A DNA stretch of 64,000 nt from Chitinophaga terrae (ex Kim and Jung 2007) (GTDB lineage Bacteria; Bacteroidota; Bacteroidia; Chitinophagales; Chitinophagaceae), in assembly GCF_900107795.1 (NCBI RefSeq), contig NZ_FNRL01000006.1:186001-250000 (forward strand). Direction: 5' to 3'. Shown in pieces: positions 25,505 through 35,600 of the stretch. Below the pieces are notes generated by a model that saw only the letters and a list, made by a program, of their open reading frames with translations, did not search any database and was not told where the DNA came from. The position numbers were made by a program, and so were the translations under genes. How positions within the stretch are numbered: position 1 is the stretch's first letter; the number at the start of each line of letters is the position of its first letter.

Positions 25505-26850
25505 GTTGTCTTCTTTATTGATTTTTTCCTGCCCAGGATGTCCAGGATCCCTTCATTTTTAATAATTATCATACCATGCCTGTCGGCTGTGATGCCCTGC
25601 GTAAGTTTATGCGTATATACGGGCTTGTTGCCTTCCATTAACGTTGGCAGGTATACGAAGTTGATATTGGAGCATTTCTCCTTCAGCACATCTCCTGCTT
25701 CAATAATATGGGTAGAAACAACGAACATGCAGTTCTTCCTCCGTGCAATGGCGCTCGTTACCGCGATGGTGGCCTCGTACGCATCTTTGACGTTGGTACC
25801 GCGGAACAGTTCATCGAAGATCACAAAAAGGTATTTATCCCTGCTCAACTCCCTGGCAATGTTCTTGATCCTGAGCACTTCAGCATAGAAATGGCTGGCG
25901 CCCATGCTCAGGTTATCAGGCAGGTTGATGGTAGTAAAAATGCCATCCCGTACCGAGAATTCCATCCTGGATGCAGGAACAGGGAAGCCCATTTGCCCCA
26001 GGAACATTGCGATGCCCAGCGCTTTCATGAAAGTGGATTTACCTGCCATGTTGGCTCCCGTAAGGAAGATCACGTTGTTGGACAAAGATATATTCAGGCT
26101 GTTCACTACCGGGGCAGTGAGGGAAGGATGATAAAAATCTTCCAGTACCACTGTTTGCAGTTCTTTTTCCAGCGCCAGGGGGAATGTGAACCCGCGTTTG
26201 ACCGCTACCTTAGCTACAGAGAGGTATACATCCGCCAGGTAAAGATCCTGCAGCAGCCGTTTCATGACGTCGCGATGCCGGAAGCGGAGTATTTTATCAT
26301 ACTCCGCTACCTTGGCAAAAGGCAATTTGTGTTTAACAGCTTCCGTTAACATGGGTTGCAGGTCTTCCATTTTCAGCAACTGGTCTATAGCTGTCAGCTC
26401 CCTGTTATCAGGGATGCCTGCCAGCTGTTGCCTCATATCGGCTGCAAACCGCGTGGTGGTCTGTAATATATTGATAAGGCTTTCCACTCCTTTCTCTATT
26501 GCTTTGTAGGCATTGTCGCCCGCAATAAGTTGATTGAGTTTCCGGCCAAGGGTATCCTGCTGGTCATTCAGGCGGCTTCGTTCGTCCGTGTTCTCCAGGT
26601 ATTGCTCTGCACCGTCGAACCACGCTAACTCGTAGGGAAAGGATAATTCTTTCTCTGCAAACGAACGGATAATGCGGCTGCGGGCATTGATTGCCTGAAC
26701 ATCCGACAATGGGTTACGAAACATTTCTTCCAACAACTCGGCGCCGCCCCTGGTAAAGGTACTGTTATAGATCGCGTAGATGCCATCTCCATTCCCTTTC
26801 CCGAATATATTCAGGTCGGTCAGTGTTTGTTTATCGGTCATTAGACTCAT
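25501..26850 (-). CDS. MutS-like ATPase, type A (first operon)
   Basis: A 449-residue partner of the type B protein. It starts at MutS domain III (DKQTLTDLNIFGKGNGDGIY, MFRNPLSD) and lacks domains I and II. The ATPase has Walker A GANMAGKST at 265-273, signature region GASHFYAEV, Walker B VIFDE at 343-347 and H381. The type A markers are GASH and LFRGTN, against GYSH and LFKGTN in type B; the same split is seen in the second operon. It follows the fused permease gene by 10 bases. MutS proteins work as dimers, so an A/B heterodimer is a reasonable inference. Start ATG 26850, or ATG 26841 three codons later. Confidence 0.9.
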   Translation of the reverse strand: MSLMTDKQTLTDLNIFGKGNGDGIYAIYNSTFTRGGAELLEEMFRNPLSDVQAINARSRIIRSFAEKELSFPYELAWFDGAEQYLENTDERSRLNDQQDTLGRKLNQLIAGDNAYKAIEKGVESLINILQTTTRFAADMRQQLAGIPDNRELTAIDQLLKMEDLQPMLTEAVKHKLPFAKVAEYDKILRFRHRDVMKRLLQDLYLADVYLSVAKVAVKRGFTFPLALEKELQTVVLEDFYHPSLTAPVVNSLNISLSNNVIFLTGANMAGKSTFMKALGIAMFLGQMGFPVPASRMEFSVRDGIFTTINLPDNLSMGASHFYAEVLRIKNIARELSRDKYLFVIFDELFRGTNVKDAYEATIAVTSAIARRKNCMFVVSTHIIEAGDVLKEKCSNINFVYLPTLMEGNKPVYTHKLTQGITADRHGMIIIKNEGILDILGRKKSIKKTT

Positions 26851-26860
26851 ACCAGCTTAT

Positions 26861-29164
26861 TTATTTTCTTTTTCTCCTGATCAGTAAAATACTGCTTCCT
26901 ATCAGCAACAATCCCGGCAGCACATAAAGTAAACTATATTTGACCACTTTCAGGCTTGCTTTTGTAAGAGTGGTTTCATTATCTAAAGAAGGCGGACGGC
27001 TAACATCAACAGGTACGGTACCATAAGACAGCCAGTGGAAAGTACCGGGGATCAGCGAAAAGTTGGCTGTTCCATAGCGCCTGATAGGCGGGGTCATACC
27101 TTCGTTGCTGATACAGTCGGCATCGCCCAGTACCATGATACGTTGTTCTTTTGCGCCTACTTTCCTGGTAAGGGCCATTACTGTTACAAAGCTATCCAGC
27201 CTTTCGCCTGCCGAAGGATCGTAAGTAGCGGAGTCGTTAACGAAATCGATGGTTTTCACCTCGTTCCAGGTTTTCATAGTATCGATGGTACGCATGATAG
27301 GGGTAGCTTTAAACCCTTTATCTTCCGCTAATTCCAGGCCCGCAGCTTTCACCATTCCAACGTACTGGTGGCGCTGTTCCATCATTTTAAATATCTCTGC
27401 CAATCCTTTGGCGGCGTTGGTAGGCACACACATTACCACGTTGCCGGCTACGTCCTGTTTGGGTTGTACCAGCTGACCCGGTACGGTTTTCAGACCAAAC
27501 TGGGCGATAAATTTCTCCATCTCTTCAGACCCCGGTTTCAGCGTAAGGAAAAGGTTTCCGCCGGCGGCAATATAAGCGTCCAGCTTTTTCTTCACGGTAG
27601 AATCCATAGCTTCCTTCATATCGGCGATCACGATAATGTCCACTTCCTTAGGGATCTGTTTATCGCCTGAGAGATCCAGCGACTCAACATCACAACCCTG
27701 GTTGGTAAGCGCATAGCGGAAGGTCTTAACGGAAGAGAATAAAGTGTAATCCTTAGCCCTGTCGCCTTCGATCTTTCTTTCGCCTTGCCCATCCAGGAAC
27801 CCTATTCTTGGCAATTTCATCACCATGCGTTTAAACATCGCTGAAACTTCTGCTTCGCCAGGGAATTTGAACATATCGTCATAGATCCTTAACCAGGCTT
27901 TCTGACCATTTTCTCTTTCTACCAGCCGAACAAAGGTATTTCCTTCATCTTTCAGGTTGATCTTTTTCCTGATCTCTGCCGGCGTAAGGAACATATCGAG
28001 GTCGTATTCGCCGATCTCCGCTTCTCTCTTCGCCATTTCAGCCAGTGATTTGCCTTTATAAACGAAGTTCAGCCTTGGGTTGTTGCTTGGTTCGTCGTAA
28101 TAGTAAACATACTTCAGCTTCATTTCAGGCTTGAAACGGATATATTGTTTCAGGCGGTCTTTATCTTCATTCACCATGCTGGGCATACCGTTATAGTATT
28201 CCCTGTCGAGCAGGTTAACATAGGTAGTGATGGTGAGTCCGCCTGTCAGCTTAGCCATGATCGCCTGGCTGTTTGGCGTAAGGGTATTTCGTTTGGTGGC
28301 CGTTGCATCGTAATAGGCCATCAGCACAGGCCTTGATGTCGCGTACCCGAGCGCCATGGCTGCCAATACCACAAGGCTGTATTTGCCCCAAACCAGGGCA
28401 AAAGGTTGGTGCGTACGATTGGCCTGCAATTTCTGGATGCTCAGGGTCAGGAACATAACGATCACGATAACGAAGTACAGCACATCTTCACTGCAGATCA
28501 GACCGTTGATCATTTCATTACAGCGGCCGGAAATAGACAACCAGTAAGTGATGTCGCGTACAAAGCTGATATCCTGCCAAACCTTGTTCATGTAGCTGAG
28601 GGCAGCCAGCAATACCAGGGTACCTAAAGCGGCTACTACCTGGTATGAAGTAAGGGAAGACATGAACAACCCTATTGCTGCATAAGCGCACATCAGCAGG
28701 TAGATCCCCAGCAAACCGGATAATACGGAAGGCAGGTCAAAATGTTCTACATAGAACATGCTGATCACGACATATACCAGGATCACAGACAGCAGGAGAA
28801 AGCTGTAGATCATCATGGCAAGGAACTTACCCCGTATGATCTGGGAAGAGGTAACGGGAGAAGAGTATAATAATTTGATGGAACCGCTGCTGAGTTCACG
28901 GCTCATGAGGCCCATGGTAAGCAATGGCATATAGAGGTACAGGTAATTCTGTACGGCGGTTAAGAGGCCGAGCTGGCCTGTATAAATATTGGCAGTGATG
29001 AAGGCATTACCGAATCCGGTTTCCTGAGACCGCAGTACCTGTTGCAATAACCCTGTAAACACCATGCCTGTCTGGAAAGTAAAAACTACCAGGATCATCC
29101 AGGCGATGGGAGAATAGAACAAGGTAAATAATTCTGCCTTCGCTATTTTATAAATTCGTCTCAT
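26861..29164 (-). CDS. fused ABC-2 permease/GldG-type transporter subunit (first operon)
   Basis: A 767-residue inner-membrane protein. The N-terminal ~250 residues are an ABC-2 permease with six helices (YSPIAWMILVVFTFQTG, GSIKLLYSSPVTSSQIIRGK, AAIGLFMSSLTSYQVVAALG). After one more helix comes a ~400-residue periplasmic part of the GldG/ABC_transp_aux type (PRIGFLDGQGERKI, then EVDIIVIADMKEAM and AYIAAGGNLFLTL), closed by a C-terminal helix and RRKRK tail. In Flavobacterium gliding loci GldF and GldG are separate; here they form one chain. It works with the ABC ATPase encoded 21 bases upstream. The transported compound is unknown. Confidence 0.88.
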   Translation of the reverse strand: MRRIYKIAKAELFTLFYSPIAWMILVVFTFQTGMVFTGLLQQVLRSQETGFGNAFITANIYTGQLGLLTAVQNYLYLYMPLLTMGLMSRELSSGSIKLLYSSPVTSSQIIRGKFLAMMIYSFLLLSVILVYVVISMFYVEHFDLPSVLSGLLGIYLLMCAYAAIGLFMSSLTSYQVVAALGTLVLLAALSYMNKVWQDISFVRDITYWLSISGRCNEMINGLICSEDVLYFVIVIVMFLTLSIQKLQANRTHQPFALVWGKYSLVVLAAMALGYATSRPVLMAYYDATATKRNTLTPNSQAIMAKLTGGLTITTYVNLLDREYYNGMPSMVNEDKDRLKQYIRFKPEMKLKYVYYYDEPSNNPRLNFVYKGKSLAEMAKREAEIGEYDLDMFLTPAEIRKKINLKDEGNTFVRLVERENGQKAWLRIYDDMFKFPGEAEVSAMFKRMVMKLPRIGFLDGQGERKIEGDRAKDYTLFSSVKTFRYALTNQGCDVESLDLSGDKQIPKEVDIIVIADMKEAMDSTVKKKLDAYIAAGGNLFLTLKPGSEEMEKFIAQFGLKTVPGQLVQPKQDVAGNVVMCVPTNAAKGLAEIFKMMEQRHQYVGMVKAAGLELAEDKGFKATPIMRTIDTMKTWNEVKTIDFVNDSATYDPSAGERLDSFVTVMALTRKVGAKEQRIMVLGDADCISNEGMTPPIRRYGTANFSLIPGTFHWLSYGTVPVDVSRPPSLDNETTLTKASLKVVKYSLLYVLPGLLLIGSSILLIRRKRK

Positions 29165-29185
29165 TTAATTTCTTATTATCAGGTT

Positions 29186-30115
29186 TTACTTGTTGTTTTT
29201 CTTTGACAACCTTGCGAATACCGCATCCAGGGAGCTTTTCTCCACTACCAGTTCCATCAATCCCCAATCGTTGGTTACCGCAGCAGCGGCCAGTTTTTGC
29301 GCCGTTTTCTTTTCGCCGTCATAACCCAGCCGGAAACGATATGGCGTCAGCTGTTCTATAGATTTAATGCCTTCCAGGTTAACTAATACTTCGTTCAGCG
29401 GTGGTGAATCGAGGGTTACTACCAAAGTGTTGGGTTCAATGTAGTTGTTAAACATCTCCAGGGTACCGGAGAACACCATCTGCCCTTCTTCAATCATTTT
29501 GATCTCGCGACAGGTAGCCTGTACTTCCGTGAGGATGTGGGTAGAGAGCAATACGGCGCGATCAGTGGCGATCTGTTTAATGAGGTTGCGGACTTCCAGG
29601 ATCTGGTTGGGATCGAGGCCATTGGTTGGTTCGTCCAGCACCACGAACTTCGGGTTGTGGACAATTGCCTGCGCAATGCCTACACGTTGCTGGTAACCGC
29701 CAGACAGGTTGCGGAGCAATCGTTCCCTGAAATGCGCTACTCCGCAACGTTCAAGCGCTTCGTTCACGGCTTTCTTCACCTGCGTTTTTTCAACCATCCT
29801 CAGGTCGGCGCAATAAGTCAGGTATTCTTCAACCGTGAAATCCAGGTACAGCGGGAGCTTTTGCGGCATAAACCCAATGTTCCGCTTCGCTTCCACGGGA
29901 TTCTCCTTCAGGTTAACGCCGTTGATAAATACTTCTCCTTTTGTTTGCTTCAACACACCACAAATAATGTTCATGGTAGTGGACTTACCGGCGCCGTTGG
30001 AACCCAGCAGGCCAACAACTCCCTGGCTGTCGATCTCAAAATTTATATCTCTGACCGCCCACTGAGATGCATAACGGTGAGACAAGTTTTCAACTTTTAC
30101 GATGGTGTTTTCCAT
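29186..30115 (-). CDS. ABC transporter ATP-binding protein (first operon)
   Basis: A 309-residue ABC ATPase of the class that drives ABC-2 exporters (GldA/CcmA-like). Walker A GSNGAGKST is at 38-46, the Q-loop at MPQKLPLY, the signature LSGGY at 137-141, Walker B VVLDEPT from 158, and the H-loop STHIL. The C-terminal 80 residues are the usual extra domain of this class. It pairs with the fused permease gene 21 bases downstream and is preceded by a long intercistronic hairpin at 30215-30250 that separates it from the lipoprotein gene. Confidence 0.94.
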   Translation of the reverse strand: MENTIVKVENLSHRYASQWAVRDINFEIDSQGVVGLLGSNGAGKSTTMNIICGVLKQTKGEVFINGVNLKENPVEAKRNIGFMPQKLPLYLDFTVEEYLTYCADLRMVEKTQVKKAVNEALERCGVAHFRERLLRNLSGGYQQRVGIAQAIVHNPKFVVLDEPTNGLDPNQILEVRNLIKQIATDRAVLLSTHILTEVQATCREIKMIEEGQMVFSGTLEMFNNYIEPNTLVVTLDSPPLNEVLVNLEGIKSIEQLTPYRFRLGYDGEKKTAQKLAAAAVTNDWGLMELVVEKSSLDAVFARLSKKNNK

Positions 30116-30214
30116 TCATTACGGATTATTTAATAAATAAAATATCTGGCACAGGTTTTACCTGCACGAATAATAGTGCGATTAAAGATTCAGGGAATGA
30201 ATACTACCCGGCTT

Positions 30215-30250
30215 TTCGTTCCCGGGGGCTATAACGCCCCCGGGCGAAAA
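30215..30250 (-). other. strong intercistronic hairpin
   Basis: CCCGGGGGC (30221-30229) pairs perfectly with GCCCCCGGG (30236-30244) around a six-base loop. The outer arms TTTTCG and CGAAAA extend the stem with a two-base bulge. No T run follows, so it is probably an mRNA-stability or processing element between the susCD-lipoprotein part and the ABC-MutS part of the operon. The second operon has only 21 bases at this junction and no such hairpin. Confidence 0.65.
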
Positions 30251-30263
30251 GGATAGTTAGGAT

Positions 30264-31184
30264 CTAATATGTCGCGTTTCCAATAGCGCGAACATCTATG
30301 TGATATGTCGACTTGAAGTAATCGACCAAAAAGTCAAACTTCTGTTTGATCAGCGGGTATTTCAGATAAGGAGCCATTTGAGCATCTGTTCGGGTGGTCA
30401 GGTGCAATAAAAATGCGCTGGCATCGCTTGATTTTGCCGTAGTCCAGGCATAGCTGCCATAGAACCATTCTGACGGCGAATCATTAAAATAGCTGCTTGG
30501 CAAAAAGCCCCTTTGCCTGAATGCCTCCAGGTTAGCCGGATTAGCTGCATTTACCGGGGTAGCCGGCATATTCACATAATCTGTCAGCTTATAGAAATCG
30601 TCCGGAAACTTCAGGATATTGTTCTGAAGGTAATAATTGAAGATCACCGGTATCAGCACATTTTTCTTTGCTACTTTCTGGGCAGGCGTCATGGTACGCA
30701 ATGTTTCATTCATGCCAGAAAAAGCAATGGCTTTATCAATGATCTTATAATCGAACAGGAGGTATTCCCTGCCCGGAGGATACCCTGGACGGTATTGCTT
30801 GATAGAATCAGCCAGCAACACGCGGTAAGGAATTCCCTGTGCTTTTTTAAAGGATTCGGGCAGGAATTTCAACCAGATATCATCCAGCAAATTCAGCATG
30901 TCCATTACGTATTCCGGTTTTCCCAAAACGGCGGTATCTATTTTGGCGTTTGCTCCGCCCGTAGATGGCACCCAGACGAAGTCCTTTTGCGTATAGACGT
31001 AAAGAAAATAAGAACCGTATTTATCGTAAAGCTCCTGGATCTTATCATTGGCTTCCTTGGAAGCATTTCCCTGCGGCAGCGTGTAGTCCTGGGGCACAGG
31101 AACGGGAGGTCCTATCTTGTCATCCTTTTTGCAGGCGAAGAGCATCAGACCACAGAGACAACTGATAATAAATGTATGCTTCAT
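30264..31184 (-). CDS. lipoprotein related to SusCD-linked zinc metallohydrolases, active site lost
   Basis: A 306-residue lipoprotein (lipobox LFAC, Cys18). Its plan resembles the substrate-import-associated zinc metallohydrolase lipoproteins that often follow SusD genes: a FPDDFYKLTDYV stretch, RGFLPSSYFNDSPSEWFYGS and a final KFDFLVDYFKSTYHIDV. In that family a HExxH zinc site comes just before the first of these. Here the place reads N183-Y-Y-L-Q187, and no HExxH occurs anywhere, so it is probably a non-catalytic binding protein. The family match is from memory of its pattern and is moderate. It follows susD by 27 bases. Confidence 0.7.
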   Translation of the reverse strand: MKHTFIISCLCGLMLFACKKDDKIGPPVPVPQDYTLPQGNASKEANDKIQELYDKYGSYFLYVYTQKDFVWVPSTGGANAKIDTAVLGKPEYVMDMLNLLDDIWLKFLPESFKKAQGIPYRVLLADSIKQYRPGYPPGREYLLFDYKIIDKAIAFSGMNETLRTMTPAQKVAKKNVLIPVIFNYYLQNNILKFPDDFYKLTDYVNMPATPVNAANPANLEAFRQRGFLPSSYFNDSPSEWFYGSYAWTTAKSSDASAFLLHLTTRTDAQMAPYLKYPLIKQKFDFLVDYFKSTYHIDVRAIGNATY

Positions 31185-31211
31185 ATTATGATCGAATTGC
31201 TTGTTTAAAAA

Positions 31212-32636
31212 TTATTGTCCTATCCTATCGGGCATCGTGCCGGATGGATTTTGTTTCAGTTCAGGATTTCTCTGCAACAGGCTGGACGGGAACGGCAAAG
31301 TATAAGCCGGGTCTTTTTCCGCCAGTTTGAATTGCAGTATGGGTCCGCCCAGGTCTTCCTGATACCGGTGAGTAATAGCCGGCATACCATAACGGCGCAG
31401 ATCGAACCAACGGAATCCCTCGAAGCAGAACTCTTTTCTTCTTTCTTCCCTTACAGCAAGCAACAAAGCTGCTTTGTCGCTGATGGATACATCGGTATAG
31501 CCGGGGATGCGGGTACGACGAAGGTCGTTCAGGTCTTTCAGGGCATCAGAGAGTTTGCCTAACTGCACATTTGCTTCCGCCCTGTTGAGGACAGCTTCAG
31601 GAGTACGGATAGTTTGACCTAGTTGTCCTCCTGTTGGCAGTTTGCTCACCAAAGGCACGCCATTGTTGGATTGCACCAGGATACCCTGGGTTATGCGTAC
31701 ATCGGCCGGGTCGAAAGTTGCCCGGAAAGCGGCAGCAGGAATGTAGGTCGACTGATCGCCCTGTGTATTGCCGCCAAACAACCATTCAACTTCCGGGTTG
31801 TTATAGGTCAGCCAGTTGGCATAAGGCATAGCCGTCAGATCCGCGAGCATGGCGCCTTGCGCAAATGCTTTATTGGTTTCAGACACTACGTCATTGTATT
31901 TTTCCATATAGAGATAAACCCTTGACAGCAGCATATGAATGGCCGGCTGGTTAATATGGAAATCCTTACGCGCGATCGGCAAAGGGTCCAACAATGCAGC
32001 AGCCTCGTTGAGATCAGCTACAACCTGTGCATATACTTCTGCAACAGTGTTCTGCTTCATCTGGCTTTCGGTAATGCTTGAATTCAGCTTTAGCGGAACG
32101 CAAAGCGACTGCGGGTTATGGTTATACGGTTCTCCATACATGTTTGCCAGTATGAAGTAGTAATAGGCCCTTACCGCCAGCGCTTCACCCTTTACCCTAT
32201 TTTTTTCTGCATCTGTACCGATGGCTTTATCGATATTGTCCAGCACCGCGTTGCAGCCCATGATCCATTTATAGTACTGGGCGTAAGCTGTAGACCCGGG
32301 ATCTTCCGAGATCAGGTCGCCCACGCCGTTCCTGTCGGCCTGCCGGGGTTGCCAGGTATAGTATGGGAAATCAACTTTAGCATCGTACTGACCTACCGGC
32401 GAATCCTGGCCGTCGGCGCGTTCAATGAAGAAGTCTACATCATCGTCCATGAAGTAGATAAAACTATTTGGTTCCTGGTAAACATCCATATAGCCAGACC
32501 CTATCAACAGTTCCCGGTAATCGATAGCTGTTTTAGGAATCACCTCGCTCTGCGATTTCTCTTCCAGGAATTTGGAACAACTGCTTAAGGTCAGCAGACC
32601 AGCAAAACCTGATATTAATAATGATTTAATTTTCAT
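31212..32636 (-). CDS. SusD/RagB family nutrient-binding lipoprotein (first operon)
   Basis: A 474-residue outer-membrane lipoprotein (lipobox LSSC, Cys20). SusD features include the N-terminal SKFLEEKSQSEVIP, the TPR-like helices with ALAVRAYYYFILANMYGEPY and the conserved end LLAVREERRKEFCFEGFRWF followed by DLRRYG. It caps the SusC barrel encoded 11 bases upstream and binds the ligand at the surface. The ligand is not known; the operon context (ABC subunits and peptidase) argues for something peptide-like rather than a glycan, since no glycoside hydrolase is present. Confidence 0.95.
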   Translation of the reverse strand: MKIKSLLISGFAGLLTLSSCSKFLEEKSQSEVIPKTAIDYRELLIGSGYMDVYQEPNSFIYFMDDDVDFFIERADGQDSPVGQYDAKVDFPYYTWQPRQADRNGVGDLISEDPGSTAYAQYYKWIMGCNAVLDNIDKAIGTDAEKNRVKGEALAVRAYYYFILANMYGEPYNHNPQSLCVPLKLNSSITESQMKQNTVAEVYAQVVADLNEAAALLDPLPIARKDFHINQPAIHMLLSRVYLYMEKYNDVVSETNKAFAQGAMLADLTAMPYANWLTYNNPEVEWLFGGNTQGDQSTYIPAAAFRATFDPADVRITQGILVQSNNGVPLVSKLPTGGQLGQTIRTPEAVLNRAEANVQLGKLSDALKDLNDLRRTRIPGYTDVSISDKAALLLAVREERRKEFCFEGFRWFDLRRYGMPAITHRYQEDLGGPILQFKLAEKDPAYTLPFPSSLLQRNPELKQNPSGTMPDRIGQ

Positions 32637-32647
32637 GCGCTCCAGGA

Positions 32648-35600
32648 TTAAAGTGTCATGTTAATCGATAATGATGTCATTCTACGCGCTGGCCAGCCGG
32701 CGGTTTCCGGGTCATAACCTCTCCATTTCTTGTCGAAGGTGAGCAGGAATGGATTGGTCAGGCTGAGTGCAGCGTTCAGACGTTTGATATGCGCCCTTTT
32801 CAACAATTCTGTATTGAATTCGTAGTTCAGGGAGATAGAACGGCAGCGGATAAAATCTGCATTCGCTGTCATATAATCAGACATGTTATACAAAGTATAA
32901 GGAGAAACCGGAAGGCCAGGATTCAGCAAAGGCAAATAGATCTCGAAGTATCGGGGGTTGCCCGGCGGAACAGCTGGGATATTGGTGAACTGTTCGTCGC
33001 CTGGTTTCTTCCAGCGATCCATCAGAGAACGGGGTACATTCTGTTCGGGCGTTGGCGCACCGCTTGCGCTATAATAAGGCGGTACGCGTTTGGTTGCGCC
33101 GAATGCCATTGCAAACTGGGCGTACAAGGTGATGTTCTTCACTCTCAGGCTGGTATTGAAGCCTCCTGTAAAGTCCGGCTCCAGTTTACCGGATTTAACC
33201 AGGTAATCCAGGTCGTTGGTTGTTGGCTTGATGTCCATGTAGTTGAACATCGGAACACCGGTGTTATGATTCAGACCTGCATAGGAATAAGAGTAAAAAG
33301 TAGAATATGCTTCACCGTTAACGATAGCGGTACCGTTCAGGAAATCTTCCCTTGTATTTACTCTTTCATTCTGTTTAAGTTTGTTCTTTGCTTTACCTGT
33401 GTTTACAGATACCTGCCAGGTCACATCTTTATTCTGGATAGGGATATAGCTGATGATCAGGTCATATCCATAGTTTTCCATCTGAGAACCGAAAACGGTG
33501 GCCGAGTTCATACCTGTTTCAACAGGCACCTGGCGGGATGCCAGTACATCGCTCACTTTGCCAAAATAGTTGGCGGTAGCGCTCAAACGACCATTCAGGA
33601 AGGCGAAATCAGCGCCTAAGTTCCATGACTTGGTTTTTTCCCAACCCAGGTCCGGATACGGCAGCGATTTGATGTTCAATACATACTGCTTGAACAAATT
33701 GCTTAAACCGCCGTCTGTTGCAATGAGGTAGGGCGATACCGCTTCTACTGCGTTACCCTGGTAGCCGTAGGATGCAGAGAGGTTGAAAGCATTCATCCAT
33801 TTTGCGGAGGTGAGGAAATTCTCATTCGCCACATTCCATCTCGCACCCACAGACCAGGTAGGTTGGAAACGTTTATTTTTATCCTGCCCGAAACGGTTGG
33901 ATGCATCCAGGCGGGAGTTGAAGTTGAATATATAACGGGAGTCGTAGCTATACACGGCGGTGAAATACTCGCTCAGGTAATTGCTTTGCTGGTTAACGAT
34001 ATTGGAATTCAGTCGCATCAGGTCATTCAGTTCCGTTGCGTTGGTATTGGTAATAAGCGCAGGTTTCAGCGGTACCGGCGCATAGGTTTCTCCCCTGTAA
34101 CGCAGGTAACCGTACCTGGTGCTCTTATTACTTTCCAGCAGGTTGGAACGCGCTTCGATACCGCCCTGCAATGTAATGTTATGGCGGGTTCCGAAAAAGC
34201 GGTTATAAACAAGGCTGTTCCTGAACGTATAACCTTTATTGGTAGCATTCTCCAACTGCACCAATCCTCCAAACGGCAGGCGGCTGCCTAATTCCTCAGG
34301 GGAGTTGGACAGCACGGTTCCAAACTCGTATCCCCTTGTCTGGGTGATATAATACGACAACTCAGTAGCATAGGACTTAACCGCAGAAGAAGCGGCAGTA
34401 TAGGATAATAAACCCTGGTACTCCAGTCCTTTTGCCAGTTCATAACGCACATCCAAAGTAGATGCAAGCGTAGTAGAAGTGTTCTTGCTGCCTGTGTTGT
34501 TTATTTCATTTTGGATATTGTACAGGTAAGAAAATTTGTTTGGATACACAGTACTGCTTTCTCCGCGTTTTTCATGGAAGAAATAGGTTCCATCCGGGTT
34601 ATACATCGGGATGGTCCTGGATGTATTGTATGCATAATCGAATGGATTTACGCCGTATGCAAAACCGTCTGTTTCCCGCATGGTTCCGTTCAACAGGAAG
34701 TTCACTGTCAGGCGTTTTCCGAAACGGAGCGTAGTATTGGAAGAAGCAGAGAAAGTAGTCAGATCGTTGCCGATTGCCTCGCCATTTTGTTTTTGCATGT
34801 TCACAGAAGTCCTGTTCGTGATCTTCTCGGTACCGCCGGAAACGCTCAGGCTATGGTTCTGGCTGAAGGGGTTACGGAACAGCAATGCAAACCAATCGGT
34901 ATTCCGGCTTTCTAATTCCCTGTACTTCTGTACATAAGTATTGTAGTCGATCTGTTTATTCTGCAATTGCTGCATCAATGCGGCATAACCGATAGGCAGC
35001 AGGGTGTTGGTATAGCTGTCGCGACCATCATATATCTCCTGTGAGAATTGCATTAATTCCTGAGAGTTCATGAGATCGAACATGCTGTATTTGGGACGCT
35101 GGCCGATAGACAGGTTATTGGTATAAGAAACAGATAAAGTACCCGGACGGGCTTTTTTCGTGGTCAGTACGATAACGCCGTTGGCGGCCTGTGAACCGTA
35201 GATAGCTGTTGCGGAAGCATCTTTTAATACGGTAATAGTTTCAATATCGTTAGGGTTCAGCCAGGAGATAGCATTGGAAGCGAGTAACCGCAGCTCTTTT
35301 GCATCACCGGCCAGGGAGCCGCTACCGTCGGGTATTGGCAGCGGATCGCGCTGGATAATACCATCCACCACCCACAGCGGTTCCTGGTTACCCAGCAGCG
35401 TAGAAGTACCGCGGATACGGATCTTCGGGGTAGAGCCAACCTGTCCTGACTGCACCATTACAGACATACCGGGAACAACGCCCTGCAACATCTGGTCGAT
35501 GCTGGTTTCACCGGCGATCTTAATAGAATCCGCCTTGATGGAGTAAACGGCGCCTACATATTTATCTTTGTTCACGTTCATGTACCCTGTTACCACAACG

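Noticed and set aside
24191..26850. Calling the MutS-like genes mismatch-repair mutS
   Set aside because: The proteins lack domains I and II, are half the normal length, occur as tandem pairs and sit inside a transport operon.
26861..29164. A gliding-motility locus
   Set aside because: The GldG-like domain is the only gliding-related element; no gldB, gldJ, gldK-N or other motility genes are present.
30513..31208. A 231-codon open frame on the plus strand
   Set aside because: It is antisense to the operon lipoprotein and has no start context or domain.
32789..33619. A 276-codon open frame on the plus strand
   Set aside because: It lies wholly inside the susC gene on the opposite strand, has no recognisable domain and an odd composition; it is an antisense shadow.
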